NCBI GenBank assembly: GCA_903858275.1
Contig: CAIOIC010000093.1
Location: 58,788 to 122,787 of the forward strand
DNA: 64,000 nt
Direction: 5' to 3'
From: an uncultured Verrucomicrobia subdivision 3 bacterium
GTDB taxonomy: Bacteria; Verrucomicrobiota; Verrucomicrobiia; Limisphaerales; UBA11358
This document shows positions 6,875 through 15,358 of this stretch, in pieces (the first letter of the stretch is position 1; every line of letters begins with the position of its first letter). The notes under the pieces were generated by a model that was not told where the DNA came from, made no database searches, and worked only from the letters and a program-made list of their open reading frames with translations. The position numbers and the translations under genes are program-made.

Positions 6875-8437
6875 TCAATCGTAGAACAAATAATGCTTCT
6901 TCGTCCCATTTGCGAACTCCACATCGAATTCCCATTTTTCCAAATGACAGGTAATGCGGGTGATGACTTCGGGCATCACTTCTCGTAGTTCCTTCCTAAC
7001 CCTCTCATCTTTTAATCGAGTATGGATACTGTTCGCAGCTTCATGTAATGCTTTATGGTCTGCGCCTTTCATCAAATGCTTGAAACGTTCCACTGCGATT
7101 GGATTTTCATTAACCGCTAAGAATTTACTTTCCTCAGCCGAGATTTTTTCGGCTAGCAACTTTTTTTGTAGGTTAAGCTCGCCCAGTTTTGATTCGAGTT
7201 CGGGCATTTCGCCATCATCCATATGGTCGAGAATTTGCAAAGCTCGTTTGATGGCACTTTTTTTGTTGCTCATTTCCAAATTCAACTTGGCAATTAATGC
7301 GCCATTTGGATTGGGTTTGGGTTTGAAAAGCAATTCATCAGGTGTCTTTTCAAGGATGAAAGCCAGAATCGTTTCTTCCAGTTCGTTCATCTTCCAGATA
7401 GTTTTATCCTTGCAGATATTAACTTGGGAGCGACGACACGCCATGTAGTTGTAGTCATGCTCTTTCACTCGTGTTTTGCGAGCACAGATTTTGCCGCCGC
7501 ATTGGCAGTAGAGAATGCCACAAAAAATGTTTGGAATGTTGCCCGTCTTACCACCTCCTCGCCGTTCAGCATTTTTTGAAATTAGCTTTTGGACTTTCAG
7601 AAATCTGGCTGGAGAAATTATTTCAGGATAATAATCTTCGGACTCAAAATCGTTTACCCTACACCATCCGGTCAGAGATTTATGCGTTAAAACATTCCTG
7701 ACCGTCGTATTAAACCAGTGTGTTCTGCTCGTTTTATTGGTTGGATTCTTTCTGGAAACCCCCAGAGTGTCTTTTCTTTCGGAGTTAAGAATCTTTGCAA
7801 TGCCGACACAACTGCCCCCCGCCAAATACAAATCAAATATCCGGTGAATGTCTTCCAGCATTTGTCTATCCGTGATAAACGTGTTGTTCTTAACGCCGGT
7901 AATCCATCTGGGTGACTGACCGCCAAAATAGATTTTCTGACCACTTTTAGCATTCGCAACTTTGACCAACAAATTACGCTTTGAAAAACCACTTTTGCGC
8001 TCGGACTCTTTTCTAGCCCTATGAATGTCGTTAACAACCAATTGCAGAATATCTGAGTTCTTTGCCAACAATTTCTGGTCAATAACAACATCCATGGAGA
8101 CAACGCCAATGGATACATTTACATCAATCAAATCTAAAAATCGCTTGGTGTTTTTCCATTCCACGTCTCGTCCGAACCTATCCCAGTTTTCAAAGCAAAG
8201 GCATACCGGAGTAGCAATCGTTCCTGTTTTAACCGCCTCGACAAACTTTCCTAAAACCGTCTCGCTATCGAAGTTTTTACCAGCAAAGCTCGACCCGATA
8301 TAATCCATCTGCTTAACGACTTGAAGTTTGTGCTTCTTGATAAAGTCAAAGACCTCGGTTGATTCCGATTGCCTTTTTAAACCGTCTTTCTTGCTCTGCT
8401 TACCAGAACTGACCCTGTTGTAGAGGTATGTTTTCAT
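6875..8437 (-). CDS. Large serine recombinase (site-specific integrase)
   Basis: About 520 residues with the full large-serine-recombinase layout. The resolvase catalytic domain begins YLYNRVSSGKQS, with the nucleophile Ser in RVS. The recombinase domain follows near 165-270 (GVSRKNPTNKTSRTHWFNTT). A zinc beta-ribbon is near 310-350 (CGILYCQCGGKICARKT ... YMACRRSQ). A coiled coil (ELESKLGELNLQKKLLAEK) and C-terminal tail end the protein. Such enzymes integrate and excise phages and elements at short att sites. ATG 8437 is preferred over TTG 8443. The 5' end lies about 30 bp from the NUDIX gene, so the integration junction is probably immediately beside it. Low GC matches the rest of 1-8470 and not the host genes that follow. 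Confidence 0.93.
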   Translation of the reverse strand: MKTYLYNRVSSGKQSKKDGLKRQSESTEVFDFIKKHKLQVVKQMDYIGSSFAGKNFDSETVLGKFVEAVKTGTIATPVCLCFENWDRFGRDVEWKNTKRFLDLIDVNVSIGVVSMDVVIDQKLLAKNSDILQLVVNDIHRARKESERKSGFSKRNLLVKVANAKSGQKIYFGGQSPRWITGVKNNTFITDRQMLEDIHRIFDLYLAGGSCVGIAKILNSERKDTLGVSRKNPTNKTSRTHWFNTTVRNVLTHKSLTGWCRVNDFESEDYYPEIISPARFLKVQKLISKNAERRGGGKTGNIPNIFCGILYCQCGGKICARKTRVKEHDYNYMACRRSQVNICKDKTIWKMNELEETILAFILEKTPDELLFKPKPNPNGALIAKLNLEMSNKKSAIKRALQILDHMDDGEMPELESKLGELNLQKKLLAEKISAEESKFLAVNENPIAVERFKHLMKGADHKALHEAANSIHTRLKDERVRKELREVMPEVITRITCHLEKWEFDVEFANGTKKHYLFYD

Positions 8438-8470
8438 GGCCAAAATTAGTGTCGTTGGTAGTATTCTGCC
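8438..8470. other. Probable element/chromosome junction
   Basis: Only about 33 bp separate the recombinase start from the GTG start of NUDIX, with no ribosome binding site for either gene. Composition changes here from AT-rich accessory DNA to GC-rich chromosomal genes. Large serine integrases are commonly encoded right next to their attachment site, so attL or attR is expected here. The partner att site was not found and probably lies left of the window. Confidence 0.4.
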
Positions 8471-8974
8471 GTGAAAGACAAAGTTTGTCTAGATTTCCAA
8501 ATCGCCACGCTGCTCTATGTTTTTAATGAGCGCGATGAAATCCTGCTGCTCGAACGGGCGCAGGAGCCGAATCGTGGTTTCTGGAGTCCCTGCGGCGGCA
8601 AGCTCAAGATGGACCTTGGCGAATCGCCCTACGCCTGCGCCTGCCGCGAAGCGCACGAGGAAATCGGGCTGGCACTCAAACCGTCCGACCTGCACCTGAC
8701 CGGCCTCATCAGCGAACACGGCTATCAAGGCCAGACGCACTGGCTGATGTTTCTCTTCGAGGTGAAGGTGAAATTGAAATCGCCGCCGCCGCCGCATCCG
8801 GAGGGGCGCTTTGAATTTTTCCCCCGTGAGAAAATCGGCTCGTTGAAAATTCCCCAGACCGACCGCGAGCAGATCTGGCCGTGGTTCTGGCAGTTTCGCG
8901 GGAGGTTTTTCGCGGCGCACTGCCATTGCCATGCGGACGGACGGAACGACTGGACCTTGGAGGAAACCAAATGA
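8471..8974 (+). CDS. NUDIX hydrolase (MutT-like)
   Basis: 167 residues with the NUDIX signature: GGKLKMDLGESPYACACREA then HEEIGL, matching E-x7-REUxEExGU but with two extra residues between the leading Gly and the Glu. The family hydrolyses nucleoside diphosphates linked to another moiety, for example oxidised dNTPs. The start is GTG at 8471 with no Shine-Dalgarno, probably because the mobile element ends just upstream, so the native 5' end may have been replaced. The stop overlaps the tadA start (ATGA), so the two are coupled. The substrate is not determined. Confidence 0.85.
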   Translation: MKDKVCLDFQIATLLYVFNERDEILLLERAQEPNRGFWSPCGGKLKMDLGESPYACACREAHEEIGLALKPSDLHLTGLISEHGYQGQTHWLMFLFEVKVKLKSPPPPHPEGRFEFFPREKIGSLKIPQTDREQIWPWFWQFRGRFFAAHCHCHADGRNDWTLEETK

Positions 8975-9465
8975 ACGACCCCATCATTGACCTGCACAGC
9001 GACGATTATTTCATGGGCGAAGCCTTGCGGCAGGCGGCGAAGGCCTATGAAAAGGGCGAGGTTCCCGTCGGCGCGGTAATCGTGCGCGAGGGTCGCATCA
9101 TCGCCCGCGCATTTAATCAGGTGGAGGAACTCAAGGACGCCACGGCGCACGCCGAGATGCTCGCGCTGACGCAGGCAGAGAACGCCGTGGGCGACTGGCG
9201 GCTGACGGATTGCACGCTTTACGTCACCAAGGAACCCTGTCCGATGTGTGCGGGGGCCGTGGTGCATACGCGGCTGGCGCGGGTGGTCTTCGGCGCGGGC
9301 GATCCGAAAGGCGGCGCGGCGGGCGGGGCGATGAATCTCCTGCAGTTTCCCACCTTGAACCACCGCTGCGAAATCACGTCGGGTGTGCGGCTGGAGGAAT
9401 GCCGGGAAATGCTGAAAAGTTTTTTTGCCGAACAACGCGCGGCGAAGAAAAATGGCGAGCCCTGA
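8971..9465 (+). CDS. tadA: tRNA-specific adenosine deaminase
   Basis: The cytidine/deoxycytidylate deaminase fold is clear: zinc-binding HAEMLAL and EPCPMCAGAVVHTR, and the substrate-loop motif DPKGGAAGG. TadA converts A34 of tRNA-Arg(ACG) to inosine. The start at ATG 8971 has GGAGG 7-8 nt upstream and overlaps the NUDIX stop; a longer frame to 8881 lies wholly inside NUDIX and is rejected. Length (164 aa) is typical. The C-terminus is convergent with dprA, 9 bp apart. Confidence 0.92.
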   Translation: MNDPIIDLHSDDYFMGEALRQAAKAYEKGEVPVGAVIVREGRIIARAFNQVEELKDATAHAEMLALTQAENAVGDWRLTDCTLYVTKEPCPMCAGAVVHTRLARVVFGAGDPKGGAAGGAMNLLQFPTLNHRCEITSGVRLEECREMLKSFFAEQRAAKKNGEP

Positions 9466-9474
9466 GGCCCGAGA

Positions 9475-10584
9475 TCAGTTGATCCGCACGAACATCTTTC
9501 CTGTCAACTGTTTCACCAGCCGCTTCATCTCCAGGCTGAACAGCGCCACGCTTGTCGCCGAGCTGGGCAGGGCGCTGGCCCGGATGATCTCATCAATGCT
9601 CATTTCGTCATCCGCTTTCATCGCGGCCAAAACCTTTTGCTCGTTCCCGTTTAATTCCAGCGCGGGCAAAACGCCGGTTTCGCTCGCCGACGGCGGACGG
9701 TTGCTGGCGGGAAACAGGTATTCAAACTCGCTCAGGATATCCTCGACGCCTTCGCACAGCTTGGCGCCTTTCTTGATGAGATCGTGGCAGCCCTTGCTGC
9801 GGGGCGAATCAATTCTCCCGGGCACCGCAAAAATCTGCCGCCCGTATTCCGTCGCAAAATTCGCCGTGATGAGCGCGCCGCTGCTGAGGTTCGCCTCGAC
9901 CACGACCGTTCCCAAAGTCATGCCCGCCACGATGCGGTTGCGGATGGGAAAACTCTGCTTGTCCGCCGGGCGATTGAACGGAAATTGCGTGATCACCGCG
10001 CCGTTCGCGGCGATGCGCTCGAAGAGTTCGGCATTCTCCGGCGGCGCGACTAGGTTGATGCCTGTGCCCAGCACAGCAATCGTTCTTCCTTTTCCCGAAA
10101 GCGCTCCCTGATGCGCCGCCGTGTCAATGCCGCGCGCGCCGCCGCTCACCACGGTGACGCCGGTGTAGGCGAGTTGATAGGCCAGCTTGCGCGCGGTCTC
10201 GATGCCGTAATGCGTCGTCATGCGCGAGCCGACCATCGCCACGGCGTTCTTATCCTTCGCCGTCAGTTCCCCTTTGACGTAAAGCACCAGCGGCGGATCG
10301 TAAATCTCCCGCAGCGACGGCGGGTAATTTTCATCCGCAGAAATCAGAACGTGGCAGCCGAAATCCGCGATGCGTTTCAGCTCGCCGGCGAGGTCTGTGG
10401 ATTTCTCCCAGTTGGAAATGTTTTCCGCCGTGTCCTCGCCGATGTTGTGGACGCGGGTGAGTTCGTGTCTGGAGGCGGCCAGGATTTGAGGCGCGTCGCC
10501 GAAATGTTCCAGCAGCGACCGGGCGCGCACCGGACCGACCCCTTCAATCATGTTCAACGCGATGAGTGCTTCGCGGGAATCCAT
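9475..10584 (-). CDS. dprA: DNA processing protein DprA
   Basis: 369 residues in the usual three parts. An N-terminal helix-hairpin-helix/SAM-like region (LNMIEGVGPVRARSLLEHFGD) is followed by the Rossmann-like core (AVALVGSRMTTHYG-type motif, VVSGGARGIDTAAHQGAL, FPIRNRIVAGM) and a C-terminal winged helix (DEIIRASALPSSATSVALFS). DprA loads RecA on single-stranded DNA during natural transformation. It lies 52 bp downstream of hypB on the same strand. No other competence gene is in view. Confidence 0.93.
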   Translation of the reverse strand: MDSREALIALNMIEGVGPVRARSLLEHFGDAPQILAASRHELTRVHNIGEDTAENISNWEKSTDLAGELKRIADFGCHVLISADENYPPSLREIYDPPLVLYVKGELTAKDKNAVAMVGSRMTTHYGIETARKLAYQLAYTGVTVVSGGARGIDTAAHQGALSGKGRTIAVLGTGINLVAPPENAELFERIAANGAVITQFPFNRPADKQSFPIRNRIVAGMTLGTVVVEANLSSGALITANFATEYGRQIFAVPGRIDSPRSKGCHDLIKKGAKLCEGVEDILSEFEYLFPASNRPPSASETGVLPALELNGNEQKVLAAMKADDEMSIDEIIRASALPSSATSVALFSLEMKRLVKQLTGKMFVRIN

Positions 10585-10636
10585 GCCGTTTGATAACGGC
10601 TCACGCGGCGGGCGGCAAGAAATTTTGCGGGGGAAA

Positions 10637-11446
10637 CTAGGACTTCGCCTTGCGCGCGATCAGATAATCGCACCAGACCTTCATGCCGTCGCCGGTGCGG
10701 GAAGAAAGCTCGAAGACTTCGGCGTGGGGCGCGGCCTGCCGGATGTTTTTCAACGCCAGTTCGCGGTCAAATCCCGCCGCCGCCGACATGTCCGTCTTCG
10801 TCACCACCACCGCGTCGGCGGAATGGAACATCGGCGGATATTTCAGCGGCTTGTCTTCGCCTTCGGTCACGGAATGCAGCACCACGCGCAGCGCTTCGCC
10901 GAGGTCGAACGACGCGGGGCAGACGAGGTTGCCGACGTTTTCGATGATGAGCAGGTCGAGCGCGCGCAAATCCAGTTGCTTCATCGCCTCGGCCACCATG
11001 CCGGCTTCCAGATGACAGAGCGTGCCGGTGGCGATCTGCACGACGGGCGCGCCGGTGGTGCGGAGCCGCGCGGCGTCGTTGTCCGTGGCGAGGTCGCCCA
11101 CGATGACGCCGCAGCGCAGGCGGCCTTTCAATTCGTTCAGCGTTTTCGTGAGCAGCGCCGTCTTGCCCGCGCCGGGCGAGGAAACGACATTCAGCACCAG
11201 CAGGTTCAAGGCTTTGAAGGCGCCGCGGTTTTGCTCCGCCGCGCGGTCGTTGGCGCTCAGGATGCCGGTGTTCAGGTTCAGGATCTGGTGCGGATGCGCA
11301 TGGCCATGGGCGTGCCCGTGCGCAGAGCCGTGATCATGCGCGTGGGTGAGCACCATGCCGTCCGGCAGCGTATGGGTGTGAGATTCGACTTTCCGGTCGC
11401 CCACCTGGTAGGGACCGGGCTTGGAGCAGCCACATTCCTGACACAT
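10637..11446 (-). CDS. hypB: Hydrogenase/urease nickel incorporation GTPase HypB
   Basis: Begins [11 protein letters not shown], the N-terminal CxxCGC nickel site. A histidine-rich stretch follows ([19 protein letters not shown]). The G domain has the P-loop [14 protein letters not shown], Mg/switch residues around [10 protein letters not shown], and the TKTD specificity motif. HypB delivers nickel to [NiFe] hydrogenase with HypA. hypA lies 3.5 kb upstream on the same strand, separated by two unrelated secreted-protein genes. No hydrogenase structural genes and no hypCDEF are in the window. Confidence 0.95.
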   Translation of the reverse strand: MCQECGCSKPGPYQVGDRKVESHTHTLPDGMVLTHAHDHGSAHGHAHGHAHPHQILNLNTGILSANDRAAEQNRGAFKALNLLVLNVVSSPGAGKTALLTKTLNELKGRLRCGVIVGDLATDNDAARLRTTGAPVVQIATGTLCHLEAGMVAEAMKQLDLRALDLLIIENVGNLVCPASFDLGEALRVVLHSVTEGEDKPLKYPPMFHSADAVVVTKTDMSAAAGFDRELALKNIRQAAPHAEVFELSSRTGDGMKVWCDYLIARKAKS

Positions 11447-11507
11447 AAATCAATGGTAACTTAACCGCAAAACGCGCGAAAGACACGTAAGAAAATCCGC
11501 TCAACCA

Positions 11508-12287
11508 TCAGCGGGAGCCGGTCGGTCGGGCGGCTTTGTCTTTGGGCGCCGGGCCATTCGGCGGGGCCACCGCGGCATAGCTTCCATCCGGGCCGGCCAC
11601 GCGATACTCGTCGAAATAGACGATGTTTTGCGCCGTTTTATTGACGCTGTGATACTGGCCGAATTTTGCATACGGCCCCAGCGCCTCGGGATATTGCGTG
11701 ACCACGTCGCGCTCGTTTACCACCTCCACGCCGTCCTTCCAGACCGTCCAGAAACCCTTGTGCGCCGCCGACCAGCGGACATGCACCACCCAGTCCGTCC
11801 AGCGGTTCTTCGCGAACGGGACAGTCCCCAGCGTGCGGCGCTTTTCCGTGGCATTGCTGGTGATGACCCATTCGCCGGCCTGGACGCGGATCGCCAGCAC
11901 CGGGCTGGGGCCGCCCTGCTGGGTGTGCCATTGAAAGAGCACCGCATCCGAATTGGTGGGGGCGACGAAATCATCGGGGATGAAGATGCTCAAGCCATAC
12001 CAATAATCCTTTTCCATTTCGACCAGCGTGGTTTTCCCGCCATCGGAGAATTCTGCCCGCTGCCCTTTGGCCACCTTGGGGTCGCTGGCGCGCAACAGCG
12101 TCCGGGCCGCGAATTTGCCCGCACGCACGGGCGCGGTCACGACGGTCAGCGAATCGGTTTGCGCCTTCTGGGTGCGGATTTGCGAGAGGTCGCCCGACTC
12201 GAAATCCGCGAGTTTTAGCAGGTTGGTCTGGCCGGGGACGGCCACGGCAATCGAAATGAGGCCGATTAAAATAAAGACAGGTTTCAT
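11508..12287 (-). CDS. Secreted polysaccharide lyase-like protein
   Basis: 259 residues with a signal peptide (MKPVFILIGLISIAVAVPGQ). The mature part is a jelly-roll-type lyase sequence resembling the polysaccharide lyase family that includes glucuronan and heparin lyases: RAEFSDGG, DYWYGLSIFIPDDF, VLFQWHTQQGG, NRWTDWVVHVRWS, GFWTVWKDG, KFGQYHSVN and VYFDEYRVAG. It would cleave uronic-acid polysaccharides in the periplasm or outside. It follows the LVIVD gene on the same strand but has its own copy of a repeated promoter region. The exact PL family is not settled. Confidence 0.75.
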   Translation of the reverse strand: MKPVFILIGLISIAVAVPGQTNLLKLADFESGDLSQIRTQKAQTDSLTVVTAPVRAGKFAARTLLRASDPKVAKGQRAEFSDGGKTTLVEMEKDYWYGLSIFIPDDFVAPTNSDAVLFQWHTQQGGPSPVLAIRVQAGEWVITSNATEKRRTLGTVPFAKNRWTDWVVHVRWSAAHKGFWTVWKDGVEVVNERDVVTQYPEALGPYAKFGQYHSVNKTAQNIVYFDEYRVAGPDGSYAAVAPPNGPAPKDKAARPTGSR

Positions 12288-12314
12288 GGGATGGATGCCG
12301 CATCGGCGGCGTCA

Positions 12315-12397
12315 CCGGAAAGAATTTTGACCAGCCGTGAAATCCGTTGATTGACCATGGGACCCTCACGCTAACAAAGCGGGCGGGCAAGTCAACG
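12315..12397 (-). repeat. Repeat copy A: duplicated promoter region
   Basis: About 83 bp upstream of the lyase gene. It matches copy B (14764-14840) almost throughout, sharing CCGGAAAGAATT-TGACCAG, GTTGACC-type sequence, TCACGCTAACAAAG, GGGCGG and CAAGTCAACG, with one 6-bp length difference. Both copies have the same orientation and both precede a secreted-protein gene. Confidence 0.7.
12368..12395 (-). promoter_or_regulatory. Sigma-70-type promoter of the lyase gene
   Basis: Read on the minus strand: TTGACT (12395-12390), 16-nt spacer, TAGCGT (12373-12368). The same pair with the same spacing occurs in copy B, and TTGACT-N16-TAGCTT precedes the tRNA-Gln at 43685, which supports the reading. 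The expected transcript start is near 12361, giving a leader of about 75 nt. Confidence 0.55.
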
Positions 12398-12492
12398 GCG
12401 GGCAAGTCTGCGAGCCGCCTGCCCCAAGCAGGGCGGGGCCGGTGGAGCCCACGCCGACAAGCACGAGGACGTTGGCTATTATGGAAGTAGCC

Positions 12493-14709
12493 TTATTTTT
12501 CCAACAGCAAACCGGAATAGCTGCCGGGCAGCACCACGCGGCCTTTCCAGAAGGCTGGCACATAGGCATTGTTGTTCAGTTGGATGCGCTTCAGCAGCCT
12601 GGGCATGTCTTTGTTGAAAAAATCGTAGGTGCTCAGATTTTTGAACATCCGGTTCACCACCGCCATTTTGCCCGTCGTCGGGTCATAATTCGGCAATCCT
12701 TCCCATTCGCTCGTGGGGAACGTGGCGCGGCTGATGGCGGAATCATTCGGCACATCCCCCGGCAGCGTTTTTTGTCCGGGGAACGGGTGCCGGGTCAGGT
12801 TCGTGGTCGCAACGGGATGTTCCGGATTGAAGAACGCGTAGCCGCCAGCCCGCATCACGAGAAACTCATCGCCCATCGCCGTCACGCCGCCCGTCTGAGA
12901 GCATAGCGGGAAGGTGTCGTGCCAGATTTTTTTCGCCGATTTGTCTGCGAGGTCAAACACCATGAATCCGTTTCCGTGACGGGCGATGCCGAAGTAGCGC
13001 CCTTGGACCAGGTTTTGTGTGCCGTAATTTCCGTAAAGCAATCCCGAGCCTTGGTCCTGTTTGTTGAGGATGATTTTGGGGTTCGCCGGGTCTTTGAAAT
13101 CCACAAAATGGACCCGGCCGCCGGCGCAACTGGCCACGATGACATCCGTGCCTTCATAAGCCCAGAGGAACTGGACGAAATTCATGCCTGGTTCCACGAC
13201 GCGCAGCCGGCCGATTTCTTCAAGCTGGGTGGCCGACTGGATTCGGTAAACCCCGATGCCGTTCTGGCCTTCCGCCACATAAAGCCGGTCGCCGGAGCGC
13301 TTCACGTCCGCCGCATATCTGATGTCGGTTTTGCCGATTTGCTTAATGCCGCGTCCGTTGAGCTGATAGATTTTGATGCCGTCCCAGACGTTCGCCGCAT
13401 AAGCAATGTCGCCGTTGATCGCCACGGCGCGGGTCGGGTTGCTCCGTTCCGGCCCGGATGAATAAAAGCCTTCCTCGCTGGCGAACGGCCCGGTGGGAAT
13501 CTTTGGAGCCGCCCCCAAATCGCGCGGTTCTGGTTTCGCTTTTTCAGGCAAATCCACCAGATAAATCCCCGTGAAGTTGCCCGACAAATACAGCACGCCG
13601 TTGCCGACCGCGATGGACGAAACGGGATCGCCTTGCGGAATGGCCGGATCGGCGATCTCGCTGAACGGGACTTTGATGTTCGGATTTTCAGGGTCGGCTT
13701 TGGGGAGAACCAGATTGCCGACAATCTTCGGTTTTTTCAGGTCCGAGATATCCACGAAGAAGAGGCCGTTGATCGTGTCGGAAGCAAAACAGTAATTACC
13801 GGCGATGCGCGGCGTCCAATAATCACAAGCCCGCAAATAAAACCGGGGGAATGTGATCCAGGAAAGCTTCACCGGATTATTGGGGTCGGAGATATCGAAG
13901 ATATTGAGACCGTGGCCGGTGCCGTGCCGGTCTTCCAGCGGGCCAAATTTTCTGTGGTGGCCGGTGGAAGCGAACAAGATATTGCCCCGCATCGCCAGAC
14001 CATCGCCATAACCGTCGAGCTTGATGCGTGCAAGCGCCTTGGGCGCGTAGAGGTTGGCGACATCAATGACCGTGACTTCGCCCGCACCCCAATCGCCGCT
14101 GAACAGCAAGCCGTTCCGGTAATAAACCGATTGGGATTCCGCCGTCCGGTAGGAGGAAATCTGCTTCATGTGCGCCGGGTCCGATACATCCACGCATTGG
14201 ATGCCGTAAACCCGGTTGCCGAGGAAGGCCACGTTGCCCGCCACATCCAGTCCGGTCGCCATTTCGTCCGCGTCGAAATTGGAAAGAATTTTCGGATTCG
14301 TTTCATCCGCAACATCCACCGCCCAGAGACCGCATTGGCGCGCCGTTACGAATGCCGTTTTTCCCGAAACCCGCAGTTGCCGCACATTGCCCATGCCGCC
14401 AACGTGGCCGAGCAGCTTCGGATGTTTGGGGTCATCAATGTTGTAGATGGAAAGGCCCTTGTTCTCCAGCGCATAGAGCCGGCCACCGGAAATCTCCAGC
14501 GCCAGCGTCCCCGCCGTTCCCGGTATTTTCCGAAACGGGATAGGCTGGCCATATTCAGGCTGGGGATGCGCGTTGATGATCACGCCAGCCTCGGGTTGCT
14601 TGCGGGCCGCCGTGTCGGTTTGCCCCACGGCCGTGGACTTGCCCGCAAAAGCGATCGTTCCCAATAACAAGAGCTGGGCAAACAAGAAACGGTTCATGGG
14701 TTGATGCAA
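12493..14709 (-). CDS. Secreted LVIVD-repeat beta-propeller protein
   Basis: 738 residues with a signal peptide (FLFAQLLLLGTIAFAGKSTA). Most of the rest is a series of LVIVD-type beta-propeller repeats: YALENKGLSIYNIDDPKHPK, GLWAVDVADETNPKIL, GIQCVDVSDPAHMKQI, EVTVIDVANLYAPKAL, GLFFVDISDLKKPKIVG, GIYLVDLPEKAKP. Such proteins are cell-surface or periplasmic and often have adhesion or scaffold roles; no enzymatic residues are recognised. It is driven by the copy-B promoter and lies between hypA and the lyase gene. A partnership with that lyase is suggested by the shared promoter. Confidence 0.82.
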   Translation of the reverse strand: MHQPMNRFLFAQLLLLGTIAFAGKSTAVGQTDTAARKQPEAGVIINAHPQPEYGQPIPFRKIPGTAGTLALEISGGRLYALENKGLSIYNIDDPKHPKLLGHVGGMGNVRQLRVSGKTAFVTARQCGLWAVDVADETNPKILSNFDADEMATGLDVAGNVAFLGNRVYGIQCVDVSDPAHMKQISSYRTAESQSVYYRNGLLFSGDWGAGEVTVIDVANLYAPKALARIKLDGYGDGLAMRGNILFASTGHHRKFGPLEDRHGTGHGLNIFDISDPNNPVKLSWITFPRFYLRACDYWTPRIAGNYCFASDTINGLFFVDISDLKKPKIVGNLVLPKADPENPNIKVPFSEIADPAIPQGDPVSSIAVGNGVLYLSGNFTGIYLVDLPEKAKPEPRDLGAAPKIPTGPFASEEGFYSSGPERSNPTRAVAINGDIAYAANVWDGIKIYQLNGRGIKQIGKTDIRYAADVKRSGDRLYVAEGQNGIGVYRIQSATQLEEIGRLRVVEPGMNFVQFLWAYEGTDVIVASCAGGRVHFVDFKDPANPKIILNKQDQGSGLLYGNYGTQNLVQGRYFGIARHGNGFMVFDLADKSAKKIWHDTFPLCSQTGGVTAMGDEFLVMRAGGYAFFNPEHPVATTNLTRHPFPGQKTLPGDVPNDSAISRATFPTSEWEGLPNYDPTTGKMAVVNRMFKNLSTYDFFNKDMPRLLKRIQLNNNAYVPAFWKGRVVLPGSYSGLLLEK

Positions 14710-14763
14710 GGGTGAATTAATTGACTCCAGGTTTACCAGTCTGAATCCGTGACCCTGACAAGG

Positions 14764-14840
14764 CCGGAAAGAATTATGACCAGCTGCCGTTGGTTGACCA
14801 TGTGGCCGTCACGCTAACAAAGGGGGCGGACAAGTCAACG
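14764..14840 (-). repeat. Repeat copy B: duplicated promoter region
   Basis: About 77 bp that match copy A at 12315-12397, in the same orientation, located upstream of the LVIVD gene. The conserved core is ACGCTAACAAAG then GGGCGG and CAAGTCAACG. The rest of 14710-14991 carries no gene; 14850-14991 is GC-rich sequence without an open frame that I accept. Confidence 0.7.
14811..14838 (-). promoter_or_regulatory. Sigma-70-type promoter of the LVIVD gene
   Basis: TTGACT (14838-14833), 16-nt spacer, TAGCGT (14816-14811) on the minus strand, identical in both hexamers and spacing to the promoter in copy A. The ATG is about 100 bp downstream. Confidence 0.55.
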
Positions 14841-14991
14841 ACTGGCATATGCGAAGCGATTTGGCCAAAGCGGGACGGGTGCCCCGGTTCACGTCGGTTG
14901 CGCCTCCAAGACGGCGGAAGTGCGGCAAAAGGTTATTGGCTGCGCCCCCGTGGCAACTTAGCGCTGGCTGGGCGCTGGGATGGAGGCCGGT

Positions 14992-15333
14992 TCAGGAAAT
15001 TTCCAGTGAGGCCAGATCCATTTCCTTGCCACGCCGGAGGTCGCCGCTGGGCTGGTGGCAGCGCGGACATTCGTAGTTCAGATTCTTCGCTTCAAATTCC
15101 GCCGCGCAAGCCGCACACCAGCAGACGGCGGGAACTTCTTCGATCTCAAACTCCGCCGCCGCCGCGAGGGTGTTCGCCTTCAAGGCCGCAAACGCGAAGC
15201 GCAGCGCTTCCGGCACCACGCCGGAGAGTTTCCCGACGCGCACTTTCAGCCGGTGGATCTGCGTGGCGCCGGCCGTCCGCGTGTTTTTTTCGGCGAGGGC
15301 CAGGGCGGATTCCATGATGCCAAATTCGTGCAT
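14992..15333 (-). CDS. hypA: Hydrogenase maturation nickel metallochaperone HypA
   Basis: 113 residues beginning MHEFGIMESALALAE, with the conserved His2 and Glu3 that bind nickel. The zinc site is made of CxxC pairs in CWCAACAAEF and NYECPRCHQP. It passes nickel to HypB. It starts 25 bp after the stop of the CBS-pyrophosphatase on the same strand, so the two are probably co-transcribed, whereas hypB is 3.5 kb away. Confidence 0.93.
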   Translation of the reverse strand: MHEFGIMESALALAEKNTRTAGATQIHRLKVRVGKLSGVVPEALRFAFAALKANTLAAAAEFEIEEVPAVCWCAACAAEFEAKNLNYECPRCHQPSGDLRRGKEMDLASLEIS

Positions 15334-15358
15334 GGTGAAATAATCCGCGCCGGCCGGT

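Noticed and set aside
6713..6988. 91-codon plus-strand frame
   Set aside because: It runs through a strong terminator and into the 3' end of the recombinase gene on the other strand.
10550..11464. 304-codon plus-strand frame
   Set aside because: Mirror of hypB and the hypB-dprA gap; low-complexity arginine/glycine/alanine sequence.
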